The notes under the pieces were generated by a model. It was given only the letters and a program-made list of their open reading frames with translations. It was not told the origin of the DNA and did not search any database. Made by a program: the position numbers and the translations under genes. DNA of 64,000 bases, from the NCBI RefSeq assembly GCF_018448885.1, contig NZ_RCWB01000001.1, positions 186,001-250,000 on the forward strand, in the 5' to 3' direction. Of this stretch, positions 17,557 to 28,563 are shown one piece after another. Within the stretch, counting starts at the first letter, position 1; each line of letters starts with the position of its first letter. The stretch comes from Photorhabdus caribbeanensis. Lineage in GTDB: Bacteria; Pseudomonadota; Gammaproteobacteria; Enterobacterales; Enterobacteriaceae.

Positions 17557-18984
17557 ATGAGTACTGAAATTAAAACCCAGGTTGTGGTGCTTGGGGCAGG
17601 TCCAGCAGGGTATTCTGCTGCTTTTCGTTGCGCGGATTTAGGTTTGGAAACCGTCCTGGTGGAACGTTACTCTACCTTGGGTGGTGTTTGTCTTAACGTT
17701 GGTTGTATCCCTTCTAAGGCATTGCTGCATGTAGCAAAAGTTATTGAGGAAGCTAAAGCGCTGGCAAATCATGGCATCGTTTTTGGTGAACCCAAAACAG
17801 ACATCGAAAAAGTCCGTGTTTGGAAAGAAAAAGTTATTAATCAGCTAACCGGTGGTTTGGCTGGTATGGCTAAAGGCCGTAAAGTTAAAGTGGTTAATGG
17901 TTTTGGTAAATTTACGGGAGCTAACACCTTGGTTGTTGAAGGTGAAGGTGGCGCAACAACGATTAATTTTGATAACGCCATTATTGCCGCGGGTTCCCGT
18001 CCTATTCAACTGCCATTTATTCCTCATGATGACCCGCGCGTTTGGGATTCTACCGATGCTTTGGCGCTGACAACGGTTCCTGGCCGCTTGTTAGTGATGG
18101 GCGGCGGTATTATCGGTTTGGAAATGGGAACCGTTTACCACGCTCTGGGCTCTCAGATTGATGTCGTTGAAATGTTGGATCAGGTGATTCCTGCGGCTGA
18201 TAAAGACGTGGTGAAAGTCTTTACCAAACGTATCAGCAAACAATTCAATCTGATGCTGGAAACCAAAGTTACCGTGGTAGAAGCTAAAGAAGATGGTATC
18301 TACGTCACGATGGAAGGCAAAAACGCACCGGCAGAACCACAGCGTTATGACGCGGTTCTGGTTGCCATCGGTCGTGTACCTAACGGTAAAATGCTGGATG
18401 CAGGTAAAGCCGGTGTTGAAGTTGACGACCGTGGCTTTATCCATGTTGATAAACAAATGCGCACCAATGTACCGCACATCTTTGCTATTGGCGATATCGT
18501 TGGTCAGCCTATGTTGGCGCATAAAGGTGTTCACGAAGGTCACGTTGCGGCGGAAGTTATTTCCGGTAAGAAACACTATTTTGATCCAAAAGTGATTCCA
18601 TCTATTGCTTACACTGAACCAGAAGTTGCATGGGTTGGCTTGACTGAGAAAGAAGCGAAAGAGAAAGGTATTAGCTATGAAACGGCAACTTTCCCGTGGG
18701 CAGCTTCTGGCCGCGCAATTGCTTCTGATTGTGCTGACGGCATGACTAAATTGATTTTCGATAAAGAAAGCAATCGTATTATCGGTGGTGCTATTGTTGG
18801 TACTAACGGTGGTGAACTGCTAGGTGAAATCGGTCTGGCAATTGAAATGGGTTGTGATGCGGAAGATATCGCGCTGACCATCCATGCTCACCCAACGTTG
18901 CATGAATCGGTAGGTCTGGCTGCTGAAATCTTTGAAGGCAGTATTACTGATTTGCCAAATGCGAAAGCAAAGAAAAAGAAATAA
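17557..18984 (+). CDS. lpdA: Dihydrolipoamide dehydrogenase (E3)
   Basis: A flavoprotein of 475 residues, E. coli length. It has the FAD-binding GAGPAGY near residue 13, redox disulfide CLNVGC (about C45/C50), NAD-binding GGGIIGLEMG and the C-terminal active-site HAHPTLHE. It reoxidises dihydrolipoamide for the PDH and 2-oxoglutarate dehydrogenase complexes and is the L-protein for the glycine cleavage system encoded near 38-42 kb. Two ATGs are adjacent; the second is chosen for spacing from AGAGG and for homology. The gap from aceF leaves room for its own promoter. Confidence 0.97.
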   Translation: MSTEIKTQVVVLGAGPAGYSAAFRCADLGLETVLVERYSTLGGVCLNVGCIPSKALLHVAKVIEEAKALANHGIVFGEPKTDIEKVRVWKEKVINQLTGGLAGMAKGRKVKVVNGFGKFTGANTLVVEGEGGATTINFDNAIIAAGSRPIQLPFIPHDDPRVWDSTDALALTTVPGRLLVMGGGIIGLEMGTVYHALGSQIDVVEMLDQVIPAADKDVVKVFTKRISKQFNLMLETKVTVVEAKEDGIYVTMEGKNAPAEPQRYDAVLVAIGRVPNGKMLDAGKAGVEVDDRGFIHVDKQMRTNVPHIFAIGDIVGQPMLAHKGVHEGHVAAEVISGKKHYFDPKVIPSIAYTEPEVAWVGLTEKEAKEKGISYETATFPWAASGRAIASDCADGMTKLIFDKESNRIIGGAIVGTNGGELLGEIGLAIEMGCDAEDIALTIHAHPTLHESVGLAAEIFEGSITDLPNAKAKKKK

Positions 18985-19016
18985 TTTCTTAAATCGATTA
19001 ATCTAATTTGCTCAAT

Positions 19017-19046
19017 CGGCCTCCATTTATATGGAGGCCGTTTTTT
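19017..19046 (+). terminator. Rho-independent terminator of pdhR-aceEF-lpdA
   Basis: A perfect 10-bp stem CGGCCTCCAT / ATGGAGGCCG with a TTAT loop is followed by six T residues. It lies about 30 bp past the lpdA stop. Confidence 0.93.
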
Positions 19047-19201
19047 ATTCTGGTATGACCTGTTTGAAGAAACATGGCATAAAAAGTATGGTTTTTGTGG
19101 GTGTTACTGGCAAAAATCAGCGGAATAATCTGTTTTAATAGCTTTGTCTGCTGTTAATTCAGAATATTACTATCAGTTAATGTTACTTTTATGTGAACGA
19201 A

Positions 19202-19230
19202 TTAACATCGCATTCAAATTTTGGTATGCT
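19202..19230 (+). promoter_or_regulatory. Probable acnB promoter
   Basis: TTAACA and TATGCT are separated by exactly 17 bp, and TGG directly before the -10 makes it an extended -10. Transcription would start near 19237, leaving a leader of about 210 nt before the GTG. The 400-bp gap between lpdA and acnB has no gene. Confidence 0.65.
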
Positions 19231-19446
19231 GGATGCCCGAAGCTGGGCATAACTTGTTTGCACTTATTAAGTTATGCTGGCAATCCTCTGACCTGGCACC
19301 CGGAACCATAATTAACAACCTGTCCCTGGAGGGGCTATTGTTGCGAAAACATATGTTGTTACGCAAAGATAATAGCTTGTGAGGCAGGTTCCAAGGCGGG
19401 TGCAGAGCCGGGTAGATAAAATGACAATGAGAGCGAGGAGAAAGTC

Positions 19447-22044
19447 GTGCTAGAAGAATACCGCAAGCACGTAGCCGAGCGTGCAGCCCAAGGCGTCGTC
19501 CCTAAACCATTGGACGCGACACAAGCGGCGGCGCTGGTTGAGTTACTGAAGAGCCCACCAACAGGTGAAGAAGATTTCCTGTTAGATCTGCTGATTAACC
19601 GAGTTCCCCCTGGCGTTGACGAAGCGGCTTATGTAAAAGCCGGTTTTCTTGCCGCTATTGCGAAAGGCGAAACTATTTCACCACTAATCACGCCAGAAAA
19701 GGCGATTGAACTGCTTGGAACGATGCAGGGTGGTTATAATATTCATCCTTTGATTGATGCTCTGGATAATGAAAAACTGGCTCCAATTGCAGCTAAAGCG
19801 CTCTCTCATACTTTGTTGATGTTTGACAACTTCTATGATGTAGAAGAAAAAGCAAAAGCAGGTAATCCACAAGCCAAACAAATTATGCAATCTTGGGCGG
19901 ATGCGCAGTGGTATCTGGAACGCCCGGAATTGGCAGAAAAAATTACAGTCACGGTATTTAAAGTGACAGGTGAAACAAACACTGACGATTTATCTCCTGC
20001 GCAGGATGCATGGTCACGCCCTGATATTCCGCTGCATGCTCTGGCAATGTTGAAAAATGCTCGCGAAGGGATTGTCCCAGATCAAGCCGGTGTTATTGGT
20101 CCAATCAAACAGATTGAAGAACTGAATAAGAAAGGCTATCCGCTGGCTTATGTCGGTGATGTTGTGGGTACAGGTTCTTCCCGCAAATCGGCCACTAACT
20201 CAGTGCTGTGGTTTATGGGCGAAGATATCCCCTTTGTGCCAAACAAACGTGGTGGTGGCGTTGTTCTGGGCGGTAAAATTGCGCCAATCTTCTTCAATAC
20301 AATGGAAGATGCTGGAGCACTGCCAATAGAGATAGATGTAACCAAATTAAATATGGGTGATGTGATTGATGTCTACCCATATAAAGGAGAGGTGCGTCAC
20401 CACGAAACCAATGAGTTGCTGGCTGAATTCGAACTGAAAACCGATGTATTGTTAGATGAAGTTCGTGCTGGTGGTCGTATTCCACTGATTATTGGCCGTG
20501 GTTTGACCAGTAAGGCGCGTGAGTCTCTTGGCTTACCCCCCAGCGATGTCTTCCGTCAGGCGAAAGCGGTTGAGGAAAGTAGTCGCGGTTTCTCCCTGGC
20601 TCAGAAAATGGTTGGCCGGGCATGTGGCACGACGGGTATTCGTCCAGGTGAGTATTGTGAACCTAAAATGACCTCTGTTGGTTCTCAGGATACAACTGGC
20701 CCAATGACCCGTGATGAACTGAAAGATCTGGCGTGTTTGGGTTTCTCTGCGGATCTGGTAATGCAATCATTCTGCCATACGGCTGCTTATCCTAAGCCAG
20801 TTGATGTCACTACACACCATACCTTGCCTGACTTTATTATGAACCGTGGCGGCGTTTCTCTGCGTCCGGGCGATGGCATCATTCACTCATGGCTGAACCG
20901 TATGCTGTTGCCTGATACGGTTGGTACTGGTGGTGATTCCCATACCCGTTTCCCAATAGGTATTTCTTTCCCGGCAGGTTCTGGCCTGGTGGCGTTTGCT
21001 GCTGCGACGGGGGTGATGCCTTTGGATATGCCAGAATCGGTGTTGGTTCGTTTTAAAGGGCAGATGCAACCTGGTATTACTTTGCGTGATTTGGTTCATG
21101 CGATTCCTTACTATGCGATTCAGCAAGGTCTTTTGACGGTTGAAAAGAAAGGTAAGAAAAACATCTTCTCTGGTCGTATCCTCGAAATCGAAGGTTTGCC
21201 AGATCTGAAAGTTGAGCAGGCGTTTGAGCTGGCGGATGCTTCTGCGGAGCGCTCTGCGGCGGGCTGTACCATTAAATTGGATAAAGCGCCGATTATTGAA
21301 TACCTGCAATCTAATATTGTGTTGTTGAAATGGATGATTGCCGAAGGTTATGGTGATCGTCGCACACTGGAACGCCGCGTAACGGGTATGGAAAACTGGC
21401 TGAAAGATCCTCAATTGCTGGAAGCCGATGCTGATGCAGAATATGCAGCAGTTATCGAAATCGATCTGGCCGAAATTAAAGAACCTATTCTATGCGCGCC
21501 GAACGATCCAGATGATGCTCGTTTACTGTCTGATGTGGCGAACAGTAAAATCGATGAAGTTTTTATCGGTTCTTGTATGACTAACATTGGTCATTTCCGT
21601 GCAGCCGGTAAGTTATTGGATCAACATAAAGGTCAATTACCAACTCGTTTGTGGGTTGCTCCGCCAACGAAAATGGATGCGGCTCAACTCACAGAGGAAG
21701 GTTATTACAGCATCTTTGGTAAGAGTGGAGCACGGGTTGAAATTCCTGGTTGTTCCTTGTGTATGGGGAACCAGGCACGTGTTGCTGATGGTGTAACTGT
21801 GGTTTCTACTTCGACTCGTAACTTCCCGAATCGTCTGGGGACAGGGGCGAATGTTTACCTGGCATCGGCTGAACTGGCTGCTGTAGCTTCTCTGTTGGGA
21901 CGTTTGCCAACACCGGAAGAGTACCAGCAATTTATGGCTAAAGTTGATGAGACCGCGGAAGATACTTACCGTTATCTCAATTTTGATCAACTAAACCAAT
22001 ACACCGAAAAAGCGGATGATGTGATTTTCCAAACTGCGGTGTAA
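19447..22044 (+). CDS. acnB: Aconitate hydratase B
   Basis: The 865-residue protein has exactly E. coli AcnB length and is nearly co-linear with it. It isomerises citrate to isocitrate in the TCA cycle (and 2-methylisocitrate in propionate use). The 4Fe-4S ligands are in [10 protein letters not shown] (C710) and CSLCMGNQ. The N-terminal HEAT-like domain precedes the swivel domain, which is the AcnB order. The start is GTG behind GAGGAG, confirmed by homology ([16 protein letters not shown]). The leader is long, which suits post-transcriptional control. Confidence 0.98.
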   Translation: MLEEYRKHVAERAAQGVVPKPLDATQAAALVELLKSPPTGEEDFLLDLLINRVPPGVDEAAYVKAGFLAAIAKGETISPLITPEKAIELLGTMQGGYNIHPLIDALDNEKLAPIAAKALSHTLLMFDNFYDVEEKAKAGNPQAKQIMQSWADAQWYLERPELAEKITVTVFKVTGETNTDDLSPAQDAWSRPDIPLHALAMLKNAREGIVPDQAGVIGPIKQIEELNKKGYPLAYVGDVVGTGSSRKSATNSVLWFMGEDIPFVPNKRGGGVVLGGKIAPIFFNTMEDAGALPIEIDVTKLNMGDVIDVYPYKGEVRHHETNELLAEFELKTDVLLDEVRAGGRIPLIIGRGLTSKARESLGLPPSDVFRQAKAVEESSRGFSLAQKMVGRACGTTGIRPGEYCEPKMTSVGSQDTTGPMTRDELKDLACLGFSADLVMQSFCHTAAYPKPVDVTTHHTLPDFIMNRGGVSLRPGDGIIHSWLNRMLLPDTVGTGGDSHTRFPIGISFPAGSGLVAFAAATGVMPLDMPESVLVRFKGQMQPGITLRDLVHAIPYYAIQQGLLTVEKKGKKNIFSGRILEIEGLPDLKVEQAFELADASAERSAAGCTIKLDKAPIIEYLQSNIVLLKWMIAEGYGDRRTLERRVTGMENWLKDPQLLEADADAEYAAVIEIDLAEIKEPILCAPNDPDDARLLSDVANSKIDEVFIGSCMTNIGHFRAAGKLLDQHKGQLPTRLWVAPPTKMDAAQLTEEGYYSIFGKSGARVEIPGCSLCMGNQARVADGVTVVSTSTRNFPNRLGTGANVYLASAELAAVASLLGRLPTPEEYQQFMAKVDETAEDTYRYLNFDQLNQYTEKADDVIFQTAV

Positions 22045-22068
22045 TGCCGATATATTGCAATACGAATG

Positions 22069-22095
22069 AATGGGAGGTAAAAACCTCCCATTTTA
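22069..22095 (+). terminator. Rho-independent terminator of acnB
   Basis: A perfect 10-bp stem AATGGGAGGT / ACCTCCCATT with an AAAA loop is followed by TTTT-type sequence, 25 bp after the stop. Confidence 0.9.
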
Positions 22096-23023
22096 GTTAC
22101 TGGCTTTTAATGTTTCGCCTATCACTGCTGAGTGTTTATCAATGATAAAACAAGTGCTAAGAAAGGTCGTTTTTTGCTTATCAGTGTGGTTTTAAAATCA
22201 GGAAAAAAGAGTAAGAGTGTCGTTAAAAAACAGATAAAAACTTTAATCATTAAAGGTAAAAAGAGTGATTAACGATTTTTTAAAGTGGGTGAAAAATTTG
22301 ATGATATCATTGACATTAAAAGGGAAAATGTCTGGAAAAATGGATTTTAAATTGATTAATAAGGGTGGGTAATGACAATATTAACCGTGTTGAGAAAATT
22401 AGTGGCGAAAAAAATAAAAACGCTTGTCGGCATTAAAAACCATTAAAGAAGTTGGCTGTAATTTTAATGTTACTAACAAACCTGTTGCTCTTTTTGGTTT
22501 TAAACCTAAAAAATGAAAACAGAAAAAGCCTGATTTTAGGCATAGCAAAATTCACAAATAAATGATTTTACAGTGTATGAACTGGATTACTTACAATGTT
22601 ATTATGTTGCATTTATTATGCAAAATCATGATAACTTAAATACGTTGGTTTAAATGGGTTTTACACTGTTTTAATCTGTCCGATTGTTATGATTTTTTCT
22701 CTTTTTTCAATGGTATAGAAATTCCTCTCCTTTTTTAAATGGTTTTTTCAGTATCCTAAAATGGAAGGTAAAATCCGCTATTTTATTATCTCATTATCTT
22801 TTATAAATGATGCTGATTTTATAGCAAACTGTCATAAAATAGGCGAGGTTAAAAACTTTTTATGCAGTATTTAATTGTTGATTAAACATTTAAATTTCTC
22901 ATGAAAATTTGCGTAATTCTATTTATAGTGATAATTGGCGCGTCTAATTATTCTTAGACGTGCCAGCAATATTTGTGATGTTGAACATTGATTAGTAGGA
23001 TAGTTATTCCCAAAGAATGAAAA
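22096..23023. other. AT-rich gene-free gap of about 0.9 kb
   Basis: No coding frame is credible on either strand. The DNA is strongly AT-rich with many A- and T-tracts and short oligo-A words, like decayed intergenic DNA. The only structured feature seen is the hairpin at its right end. Confidence 0.6.
22937..22964 (-). terminator. Hairpin downstream of Dabb-family gene
   Basis: An 11-bp stem (GGCGCGTCTAA / TTAGACGTGCC, one G-T pair) with a 6-base loop lies 60 bp beyond the leftward gene's stop. The T-run is weak on that strand, so it is a possible terminator only. Confidence 0.5.
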
Positions 23024-23320
23024 TTATATTTCATAATCAAAGACGATGATATCGTTGACAGAATCTATAAGCAGATCTTTTAATTTGTCATGCTTAGGGT
23101 GAGACAAATAATTTGAAATAGCCTTTTGATCATCAAATGTCATGGTGATGGCATGTGTAAAACCTTTATTTTTATTTTCACTACTTACATTACTTCCCCA
23201 TTCAACGGCAGAAATACCTGAGATTTGATGCTGCATAGAAATTGCTGTGTCTCTTATCATCATTAATTGTTGTTCTTTTATTTCGGGTGTGAATTTTAAC
23301 AAAAGAATATGACGTATCAT
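23024..23320 (-). CDS. Dabb-domain (stress-responsive alpha/beta-barrel) protein
   Basis: The 98-residue protein begins MIRHILLLKFTPEIKEQQ and contains the Dabb pattern (VEWGSNVSSENKNKGFTHAITMTFDDQKAISNYLSHPKH plus DFDYEI-like end). Dabb proteins are small dimeric alpha/beta barrels; some are enzymes or stress proteins but most have no known substrate. The ATG at 23320 is chosen because AGGAG lies six bases upstream; the frame is open further upstream without a site. It stands alone between acnB and yacL. Confidence 0.82.
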   Translation of the reverse strand: MIRHILLLKFTPEIKEQQLMMIRDTAISMQHQISGISAVEWGSNVSSENKNKGFTHAITMTFDDQKAISNYLSHPKHDKLKDLLIDSVNDIIVFDYEI

Positions 23321-23694
23321 AATGGCTCCTAAGAAGTGGCTTTGTTTTTCCAGACAAGATAGAAAATAACTGGTTGTATTGCAAGATTCTTGAATATACC
23401 TCATCGATTAGCGGATGTGTGTTCGATTTTGCTGTTTTTGTTTCTCTGAGATATTATTAATTATAGTGTATTTGTTTATATTTGCACTGAGGCTGAACTC
23501 TTCTCCGATGAAAGCCATAGCGGACACAAACTTCAAGGGTAGCTTAGGGTGGACATTGCGGTTATCTAGGTGCAAACCATATCGTTGTGTCAGCATAGAG
23601 GCGTTAATCTCACACTTCTTGTCAGTTTGTGGGCTGATTCTGGGGCGGAATTGCTAGAAAATTTAGAACGGAAAGAACGCACCGGAGGTTAATG
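23321..23694. other. Gap between Dabb gene and yacL
   Basis: Overlapping short frames exist on both strands but none has a ribosome-binding site or recognisable product. The region presumably holds the divergent promoters for the two flanking genes. Confidence 0.5.
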
Positions 23695-24063
23695 ATGGAC
23701 TACGAATTTTTGCTGGATGTCACTGGGAAGGTGACTAGCCGATTCTCAATGGATCATGAAGCTATTGGTCAGTGGCTGAATGAAGAAGTTAACGGTGATT
23801 TAACGGTGATCGATAAGGTTGCCGCAGCGCTAGCTGAAATTAAAGGTAGTGAACGTCAATGGCAACTTGTGGGTCACGAATATACGCTGTTAATGGATGA
23901 CGAAGAAGTTATGATTCGCGCTAATCAGCTTGAGTTTGAAACTGATTCGGTGGAGGAGGGCATGAGCTATTACGATAATGAGAGCCTGGCTTTTTGTGGC
24001 ACCAAGGATTTTCTTGATATGTTGACTGATTATCGGGACTTTATTTTAAAAAACGATTGGTAA
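23695..24063 (+). CDS. yacL: UPF0231 family protein YacL
   Basis: The 122-residue acidic protein matches E. coli YacL along its length ([54 protein letters not shown]). Function is unknown. The second of two adjacent ATGs is used: it gives the family N-terminus and better spacing from GGAGG. In E. coli it also lies downstream of acnB, so this ends the first block of conserved gene order. Confidence 0.95.
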   Translation: MDYEFLLDVTGKVTSRFSMDHEAIGQWLNEEVNGDLTVIDKVAAALAEIKGSERQWQLVGHEYTLLMDDEEVMIRANQLEFETDSVEEGMSYYDNESLAFCGTKDFLDMLTDYRDFILKNDW

Positions 24064-24198
24064 GAAGCTGTATATAGGCAAAAAGAATTCTCTGGCACGA
24101 TAGGTTTTGTTCTTACTGTTAACGGTTGCTATGAAGGATAGTCATTGAGTCATTTTACTCACTTATAGTTGAATAGCTAAAGAATCAAGGTGGTTTTA

Positions 24199-25071
24199 AT
24201 GGAAGATATCAATCTGTCTGGTGGCATTAATGAAGCTACAAGCTGGCTTATTAATCATCAGGATTTAATCATTCAATATCTGGTCAATACTGTTGCTGCT
24301 ATTCTGATTCTTGTTCTGGGATTGATGGCGGCGAAACTCATTAGTAAAGGCGTAAGAAGAGTTATGTCATTGCGTGGCATTGATGTAACGGTATCAGATT
24401 TCTTGGCTGCTATTGTTCGTTACTCGATTATTGCGTTTACTATTATTGCAGTTTTGGGCAAATTAGGTGTTCAGACGGCTTCTGTCATTGCGGTTATCGG
24501 TGCTGCTGGTTTGGCTGTTGGTTTGGCTTTACAAGGTTCTTTATCCAACTTTGCCGCGGGAGTATTGCTGGTGGCTTTTCGTCCAATCCGTGCGGGCGAA
24601 TATGTTATTCTGGGCGCAGTTGAGGGCACGGTTGTTCAGGTGCAGATTTTCTCTACTACATTGCGTACAGCGGATGACAAGATCGTCGTAATCCCGAACG
24701 GGAAAATTATTGCTGATAATGTTATTAATACCAGCCGTGAACCGAATCGCCGAACTCAGATTATGGTCGGTGTTGCGTATAATGCGGATATTGATGAAGT
24801 TAAAAAAGTATTAGGTGATGTTATTGCCGCAGACAACCGTATTCAGCATGATAAAGGCGTGACGATTCGTTTGCATGAAATGGCGCCTTCTTCACTGAAT
24901 TTTATTGTGCGTGTATGGACGACCAATGGTGATGCTTGGGAGGTTTATTGGGATTTGATGGAAAATTTTAAACGTACATTGGATCAACACAATATCAGCA
25001 TTCCTTATCCACAAATGGATGTATATTTGCATCAGAACCAAGCTATGGCGCGGAATAAGATGAGTGATTAG
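24199..25071 (+). CDS. mscS: Small-conductance mechanosensitive channel MscS
   Basis: The 290-residue channel opens under membrane tension and releases solutes on hypo-osmotic shock. Three membrane helices occupy about residues 25-115. The pore helix TM3 is clear in its Gly/Ala pattern ([27 protein letters not shown]), followed by the beta domain ([17 protein letters not shown].....FSTTLRT.D...VIPNGKI) and the C-terminal vestibule ending [11 protein letters not shown]. The ATG follows AAGGTGG; an upstream GTG in frame is rejected. It starts the second conserved block, mscS-argO-yggE-argP. Confidence 0.97.
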   Translation: MEDINLSGGINEATSWLINHQDLIIQYLVNTVAAILILVLGLMAAKLISKGVRRVMSLRGIDVTVSDFLAAIVRYSIIAFTIIAVLGKLGVQTASVIAVIGAAGLAVGLALQGSLSNFAAGVLLVAFRPIRAGEYVILGAVEGTVVQVQIFSTTLRTADDKIVVIPNGKIIADNVINTSREPNRRTQIMVGVAYNADIDEVKKVLGDVIAADNRIQHDKGVTIRLHEMAPSSLNFIVRVWTTNGDAWEVYWDLMENFKRTLDQHNISIPYPQMDVYLHQNQAMARNKMSD

Positions 25072-25136
25072 TCAGAGGACATGGGATAATAACCATCTAA
25101 TAGTGTGAATAGAATGTAAGTTTTTACCAGTAAATT

Positions 25137-25164
25137 AGCGCCGCGTTATGAATAGCACGGCGCT
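25137..25164. terminator. Bidirectional hairpin between mscS and convergent gene
   Basis: AGCGCCG and CGGCGCT pair around a 14-base AT-rich loop in the gap between convergent genes. Short T-rich runs flank it on both strands. Confidence 0.55.
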
Positions 25165-25182
25165 CTGTTCTCCTGACTTATT

Positions 25183-25563
25183 TTATTGACATAAGGTATT
25201 AAAGTTGTTTTTGATAAAATCATCGTTGATATCTTCTGTCAGTGCTATTTTCTTGTTATCAGATAAGCAAAGGACAGCGGATGAAACATCTGAAGTATGG
25301 AAATTAATGTCAGCAGTGACTATGCCATCACCTTTTTCACCTTGTATTTTTAGAATAAAACGCTCACAGCCTTTTTTACATAAGAAAGGCTGATAGTTAC
25401 TGAGTTCTACGTCTGTAATATTTGCTGTACCAATATAATATCCAATTATTTCATGGTGGTTTAATGTCTCTTCAACATCATTTCGCAGCAAATAGTAGTT
25501 TCTGATAGTAAGAGTAGCAATAATAATGATGACTAATAGCATGAAACCGGTAATTTTTTTCAA
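25183..25563 (-). CDS. Membrane-anchored hypothetical protein
   Basis: The 126-residue protein has a single N-terminal hydrophobic helix (ITGFMLLVIIIIATLTI) as an uncleaved anchor or signal. A soluble domain follows with four cysteines (LCKKGCERF, VLCLSD, NTLCQ) that could form periplasmic disulfides. I do not recognise the family. It interrupts the mscS-argO neighbourhood on the opposite strand, so it looks like a lineage-specific insertion. Confidence 0.65.
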   Translation of the reverse strand: MKKITGFMLLVIIIIATLTIRNYYLLRNDVEETLNHHEIIGYYIGTANITDVELSNYQPFLCKKGCERFILKIQGEKGDGIVTADINFHTSDVSSAVLCLSDNKKIALTEDINDDFIKNNFNTLCQ

Positions 25564-25799
25564 AATAATCCCTTCCTCTTAATTTTCATAGCATTGATAG
25601 ATTCATTAACGCTTTTAATGTGTATTGGCTTGATTTCCTTTGAATTAATCAAATAGTTTTCCTATAAAAATCTGCTTTTTGGTTGGTTATTAAAATTTCT
25701 TATGATCAATTAGAAGCATTTATTTCCTCTAATGAGCTATTCTTCTTAATATTCTGAACATTGAAATAGCAAAGTGAATAATTATTGAGGAGTTTTTTT

Positions 25800-26423
25800 A
25801 TGTTATCGACATTTGTGCAGGGTTTTTTTCTTAGCGCAGCAATGATTTTGCCTCTTGGTCCACAAAATGCCTTTGTGATGCAGCAAGGTAGCAGGAGACA
25901 ATTTCATTTGATGAGCGCAACTTTGTGCGCGATCAGTGATGGTTTTCTGATTGGTGTCGGTGTATTTGGTGGTAGTGCATTACTTAGTCAGTCAACTTTA
26001 CTCTTGCAATTTGTCACCTGGGGGGGTGTTGCTTTTTTATTCTGGTATGGATGGGGGGCTTTACGGGTGGTTTTGTTTGCCAATATTGAACAAGTGCAGG
26101 CCAGTAGTACAGCAAAAAACCGTTGGCGGGTCATTGCGATTATCTTTGCGGTCACTTGGTTAAATCCGCATGTTTATTTAGATACCATTGTTGTTCTGGG
26201 CAGTATTGGTGGTCAGTTATCCTCAGAACTCAGGCCCTGGTTTACTTTTGGTGCGGCAAGCGCTTCTGTTAGTTGGTTTTTTTCTCTGTCATTGTTGGCT
26301 GCATGGTTTTCCCCGGTGTTAAGTAAGCCGCTTTCTCAACGGATTATTAATGGGTTTATCTGTGTCATTATGTGGTATATCGCATGGCAACTTGCTAAGC
26401 AGGGATTACTAATTTCTGATTGA
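25800..26423 (+). CDS. argO: Arginine exporter ArgO (LysE family)
   Basis: The 207-residue inner-membrane protein has six hydrophobic segments and the LysE/ArgO signature ([41 protein letters not shown]). It exports arginine (and canavanine) and in E. coli is activated by ArgP, whose gene lies nearby. The ATG at 25800 is preceded by GAGGAG at the right distance; an upstream TTG in frame overlaps that site and is rejected. Confidence 0.96.
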   Translation: MLSTFVQGFFLSAAMILPLGPQNAFVMQQGSRRQFHLMSATLCAISDGFLIGVGVFGGSALLSQSTLLLQFVTWGGVAFLFWYGWGALRVVLFANIEQVQASSTAKNRWRVIAIIFAVTWLNPHVYLDTIVVLGSIGGQLSSELRPWFTFGAASASVSWFFSLSLLAAWFSPVLSKPLSQRIINGFICVIMWYIAWQLAKQGLLISD

Positions 26424-26536
26424 GCTGGACACTTTTTTGCATGCAGTCTCTGTGTTAGTGTTTTATTCATCCCATATATATTTCGGTTTTTCCGTGGGAT
26501 GAACATTTTCTGTAACAGGTTTTCTTCGGAGGTTGT

Positions 26537-27259
26537 GTGAAATTGAAATCATTAGGGTTGGCCGCCATGTTAAGTGCCGGGGTGCCGCTTGCTGCACAGG
26601 CTGCTGATTTACCCGGAGTCCCTCATATTATTACTTCTGGTAATGCGATAGTGAAAGCTGAACCGGATATAGCAACGTTGATGATTAACGTCAATATTTC
26701 TGCTAAAGATGCATCTGGAGCTAAAAAGCAGGTTGATGAGCTGGTTGCTAAATATTTTGATTTTCTGAAAAAGAACGGTATTGAAAAGAAAGATATTGAT
26801 GCCGCGAACTTGCGTACTCAGCCTGATTATGAGTATGACAATGTATCTGGCAAATCAGTATTGAAAGGCTATCGTGCGATCCGTACAGTGGAGGTGAAGG
26901 TTCGTAAGTTAGATCAACTTAATGATCTGCTAGATGGTGCATTAAAAGCGGGTTTGAACGAAATCGTATCTGTTCAGTTTGGGGTGGACAATCCGCAAAA
27001 ATATCGTGATGAAGCCCGCCAGAAAGCCATTGAAAATGCGATTGAACAAGCTGGTGCGCTAGCGAAAGGCTTTAATAGCAAACTTGGTTCGATATACAGT
27101 ATCAATTACCGAGCGCCAGAGATAATTGACCATATGAAGTATCGCAATGCTGATGTGATGATGGCGGGAGGCGCTGCTGCTGGAGTGGGTGAAACTTACC
27201 AGCAGGATAGCATCAATTTCAACGATCAGGTTGATGTTGTGTTTGAACTAAAACATTAA
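26537..27259 (+). CDS. yggE: YggE, periplasmic SIMPL-domain protein
   Basis: The 240-residue protein has a signal peptide (cleavage after AAQAA) and the SIMPL domain, with close match to E. coli YggE ([37 protein letters not shown]). E. coli YggE is reported to reduce oxidative stress; the mechanism is unknown. The GTG start follows GGAGG. Its stop overlaps the convergent argP stop by 4 bp, so no terminator separates them. Confidence 0.95.
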   Translation: MKLKSLGLAAMLSAGVPLAAQAADLPGVPHIITSGNAIVKAEPDIATLMINVNISAKDASGAKKQVDELVAKYFDFLKKNGIEKKDIDAANLRTQPDYEYDNVSGKSVLKGYRAIRTVEVKVRKLDQLNDLLDGALKAGLNEIVSVQFGVDNPQKYRDEARQKAIENAIEQAGALAKGFNSKLGSIYSINYRAPEIIDHMKYRNADVMMAGGAAAGVGETYQQDSINFNDQVDVVFELKH

Positions 27260-28158
27260 TCCATGTCATCTTGTCTTAACATCTGACGCCCAAGTTTCAA
27301 CAGGGCGTCAGTCACTTTTTTCATGGTCCTGCTTTCCGGTGCGAAACGATGCCAATAGAGCATCCGGCGCTGACATAAACCCGGAGTCAGGTCGATCAGT
27401 TCACCATTCTTCAATTCCTGATCAATCTGTAAATGAGGGATCATACAACAGGTGGAACCCTGTTTTGCCAGTTGTACAAAGGCTTCAGATGAGTTGACGA
27501 TATGACATGGAACGCTACCCGGAGATAACTCGAAGTTCTGTTGTAGAAATGCCTGATGCATATCATCCAGATGATCGAATGCAACCGCAGGAGCTTTTAG
27601 TAACGCTGAACGGGTAACTCCATTTGGGAAATAACGGTCAGCAAATTCTGGTGAGGCGACAAACAGATAATCCAGTGCGCCTAATTTATCGACCAGACAA
27701 CTAGGTAAGGGTTGTGGTTGAATACTGACCGCGCCAACGACTTCACCTCTTCTTAACTGTTCCTGAGTTCGAGTTTCATCTTCAACTTGAATATTGAGTC
27801 GGATAGGCAAATCAGCAAGTACCGGATGTAGTGCCGGTAACAGCCAGGTTGCTAAGCTGTCAGCGTTGACTGCCAATGAAAGCAGCAATGGCGTATCTGT
27901 CCCTTGTTCATCGCCTAACCATTGTTCTTCCAACAACTCTACCTGATGTAATAGTGCGAGTAGTTTTTGTCCTTGTTCGGTGGGGCGCGGAGGAACGGTG
28001 CGTACTAGCAGAGGCTGACCGAATAGATTTTCCAACTGTTTGATACGTTGAGAAACCGCGGATTGAGTGATACAGAGTTTCTGGGCGGCGCGTTCGAAAC
28101 CACGTTCACGGACAACAGCATCCAAGGCTTGCAGTGTTCGATAATCAGGACGTTTCAT
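27256..28158 (-). CDS. argP: ArgP (IciA), LysR-type regulator of argO
   Basis: The 300-residue LysR-type regulator has an N-terminal winged helix nearly identical to E. coli ([38 protein letters not shown]) and a conserved effector domain. It activates argO in the presence of arginine and responds to lysine. The MKRPDY start is chosen by homology; an ATG six codons upstream is also in frame. Position close to argO supports the regulatory pairing. Confidence 0.96.
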   Translation of the reverse strand: MKRPDYRTLQALDAVVRERGFERAAQKLCITQSAVSQRIKQLENLFGQPLLVRTVPPRPTEQGQKLLALLHQVELLEEQWLGDEQGTDTPLLLSLAVNADSLATWLLPALHPVLADLPIRLNIQVEDETRTQEQLRRGEVVGAVSIQPQPLPSCLVDKLGALDYLFVASPEFADRYFPNGVTRSALLKAPAVAFDHLDDMHQAFLQQNFELSPGSVPCHIVNSSEAFVQLAKQGSTCCMIPHLQIDQELKNGELIDLTPGLCQRRMLYWHRFAPESRTMKKVTDALLKLGRQMLRQDDMD

Positions 28159-28563
28159 TACAGAAAGATTCTCCATTTATGTTTCCGTATAGCACTATGC
28201 CATATTTTTCTGATGGATGAGGCAATTTATCTGATGTGTTGTAAAACCTCACCTGCTAAAGATTACGGATGTGGCATCCAATTTTGAATAAATTTCGTTG
28301 ATTGGCGGCCCTTATGGGAAGGTGGTTCCATTTTTTGAAGATTACGTTTGTTAACGTGGTTGAATAAATAATATGCTCAGGGAACACCAACTGTGTGAAG
28401 TTGTTTTGGTTAGCTTAATAATTAGCTTTTGATTGAATTAAGGTGAGTGAATTAAGGATTGTTTGCATGTTTCGTTTAAGTATGGATTTTTCATAAAATT
28501 GTCTAAAAGACGTTGCTTTAGGCTATTTAATAACAATAAAAATGTAGGTAAGGTTGCTTTATT
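28159..28563. other. Gap between argP and an unassigned gene
   Basis: It holds the argP promoter side and the leader of the rightward gene at 28564. The final part is AT-rich. No further gene or clear motif is visible. Confidence 0.5.

Noticed and set aside
22096-23023. Possible replication or attachment site in the AT-rich gap
   Set aside because: No repeated iteron, DnaA-box cluster, tRNA or integrase is present.
23415-23657. Frames on both strands in the Dabb-yacL gap
   Set aside because: Short, overlapping each other, without sites or known motifs; better explained as promoter region.
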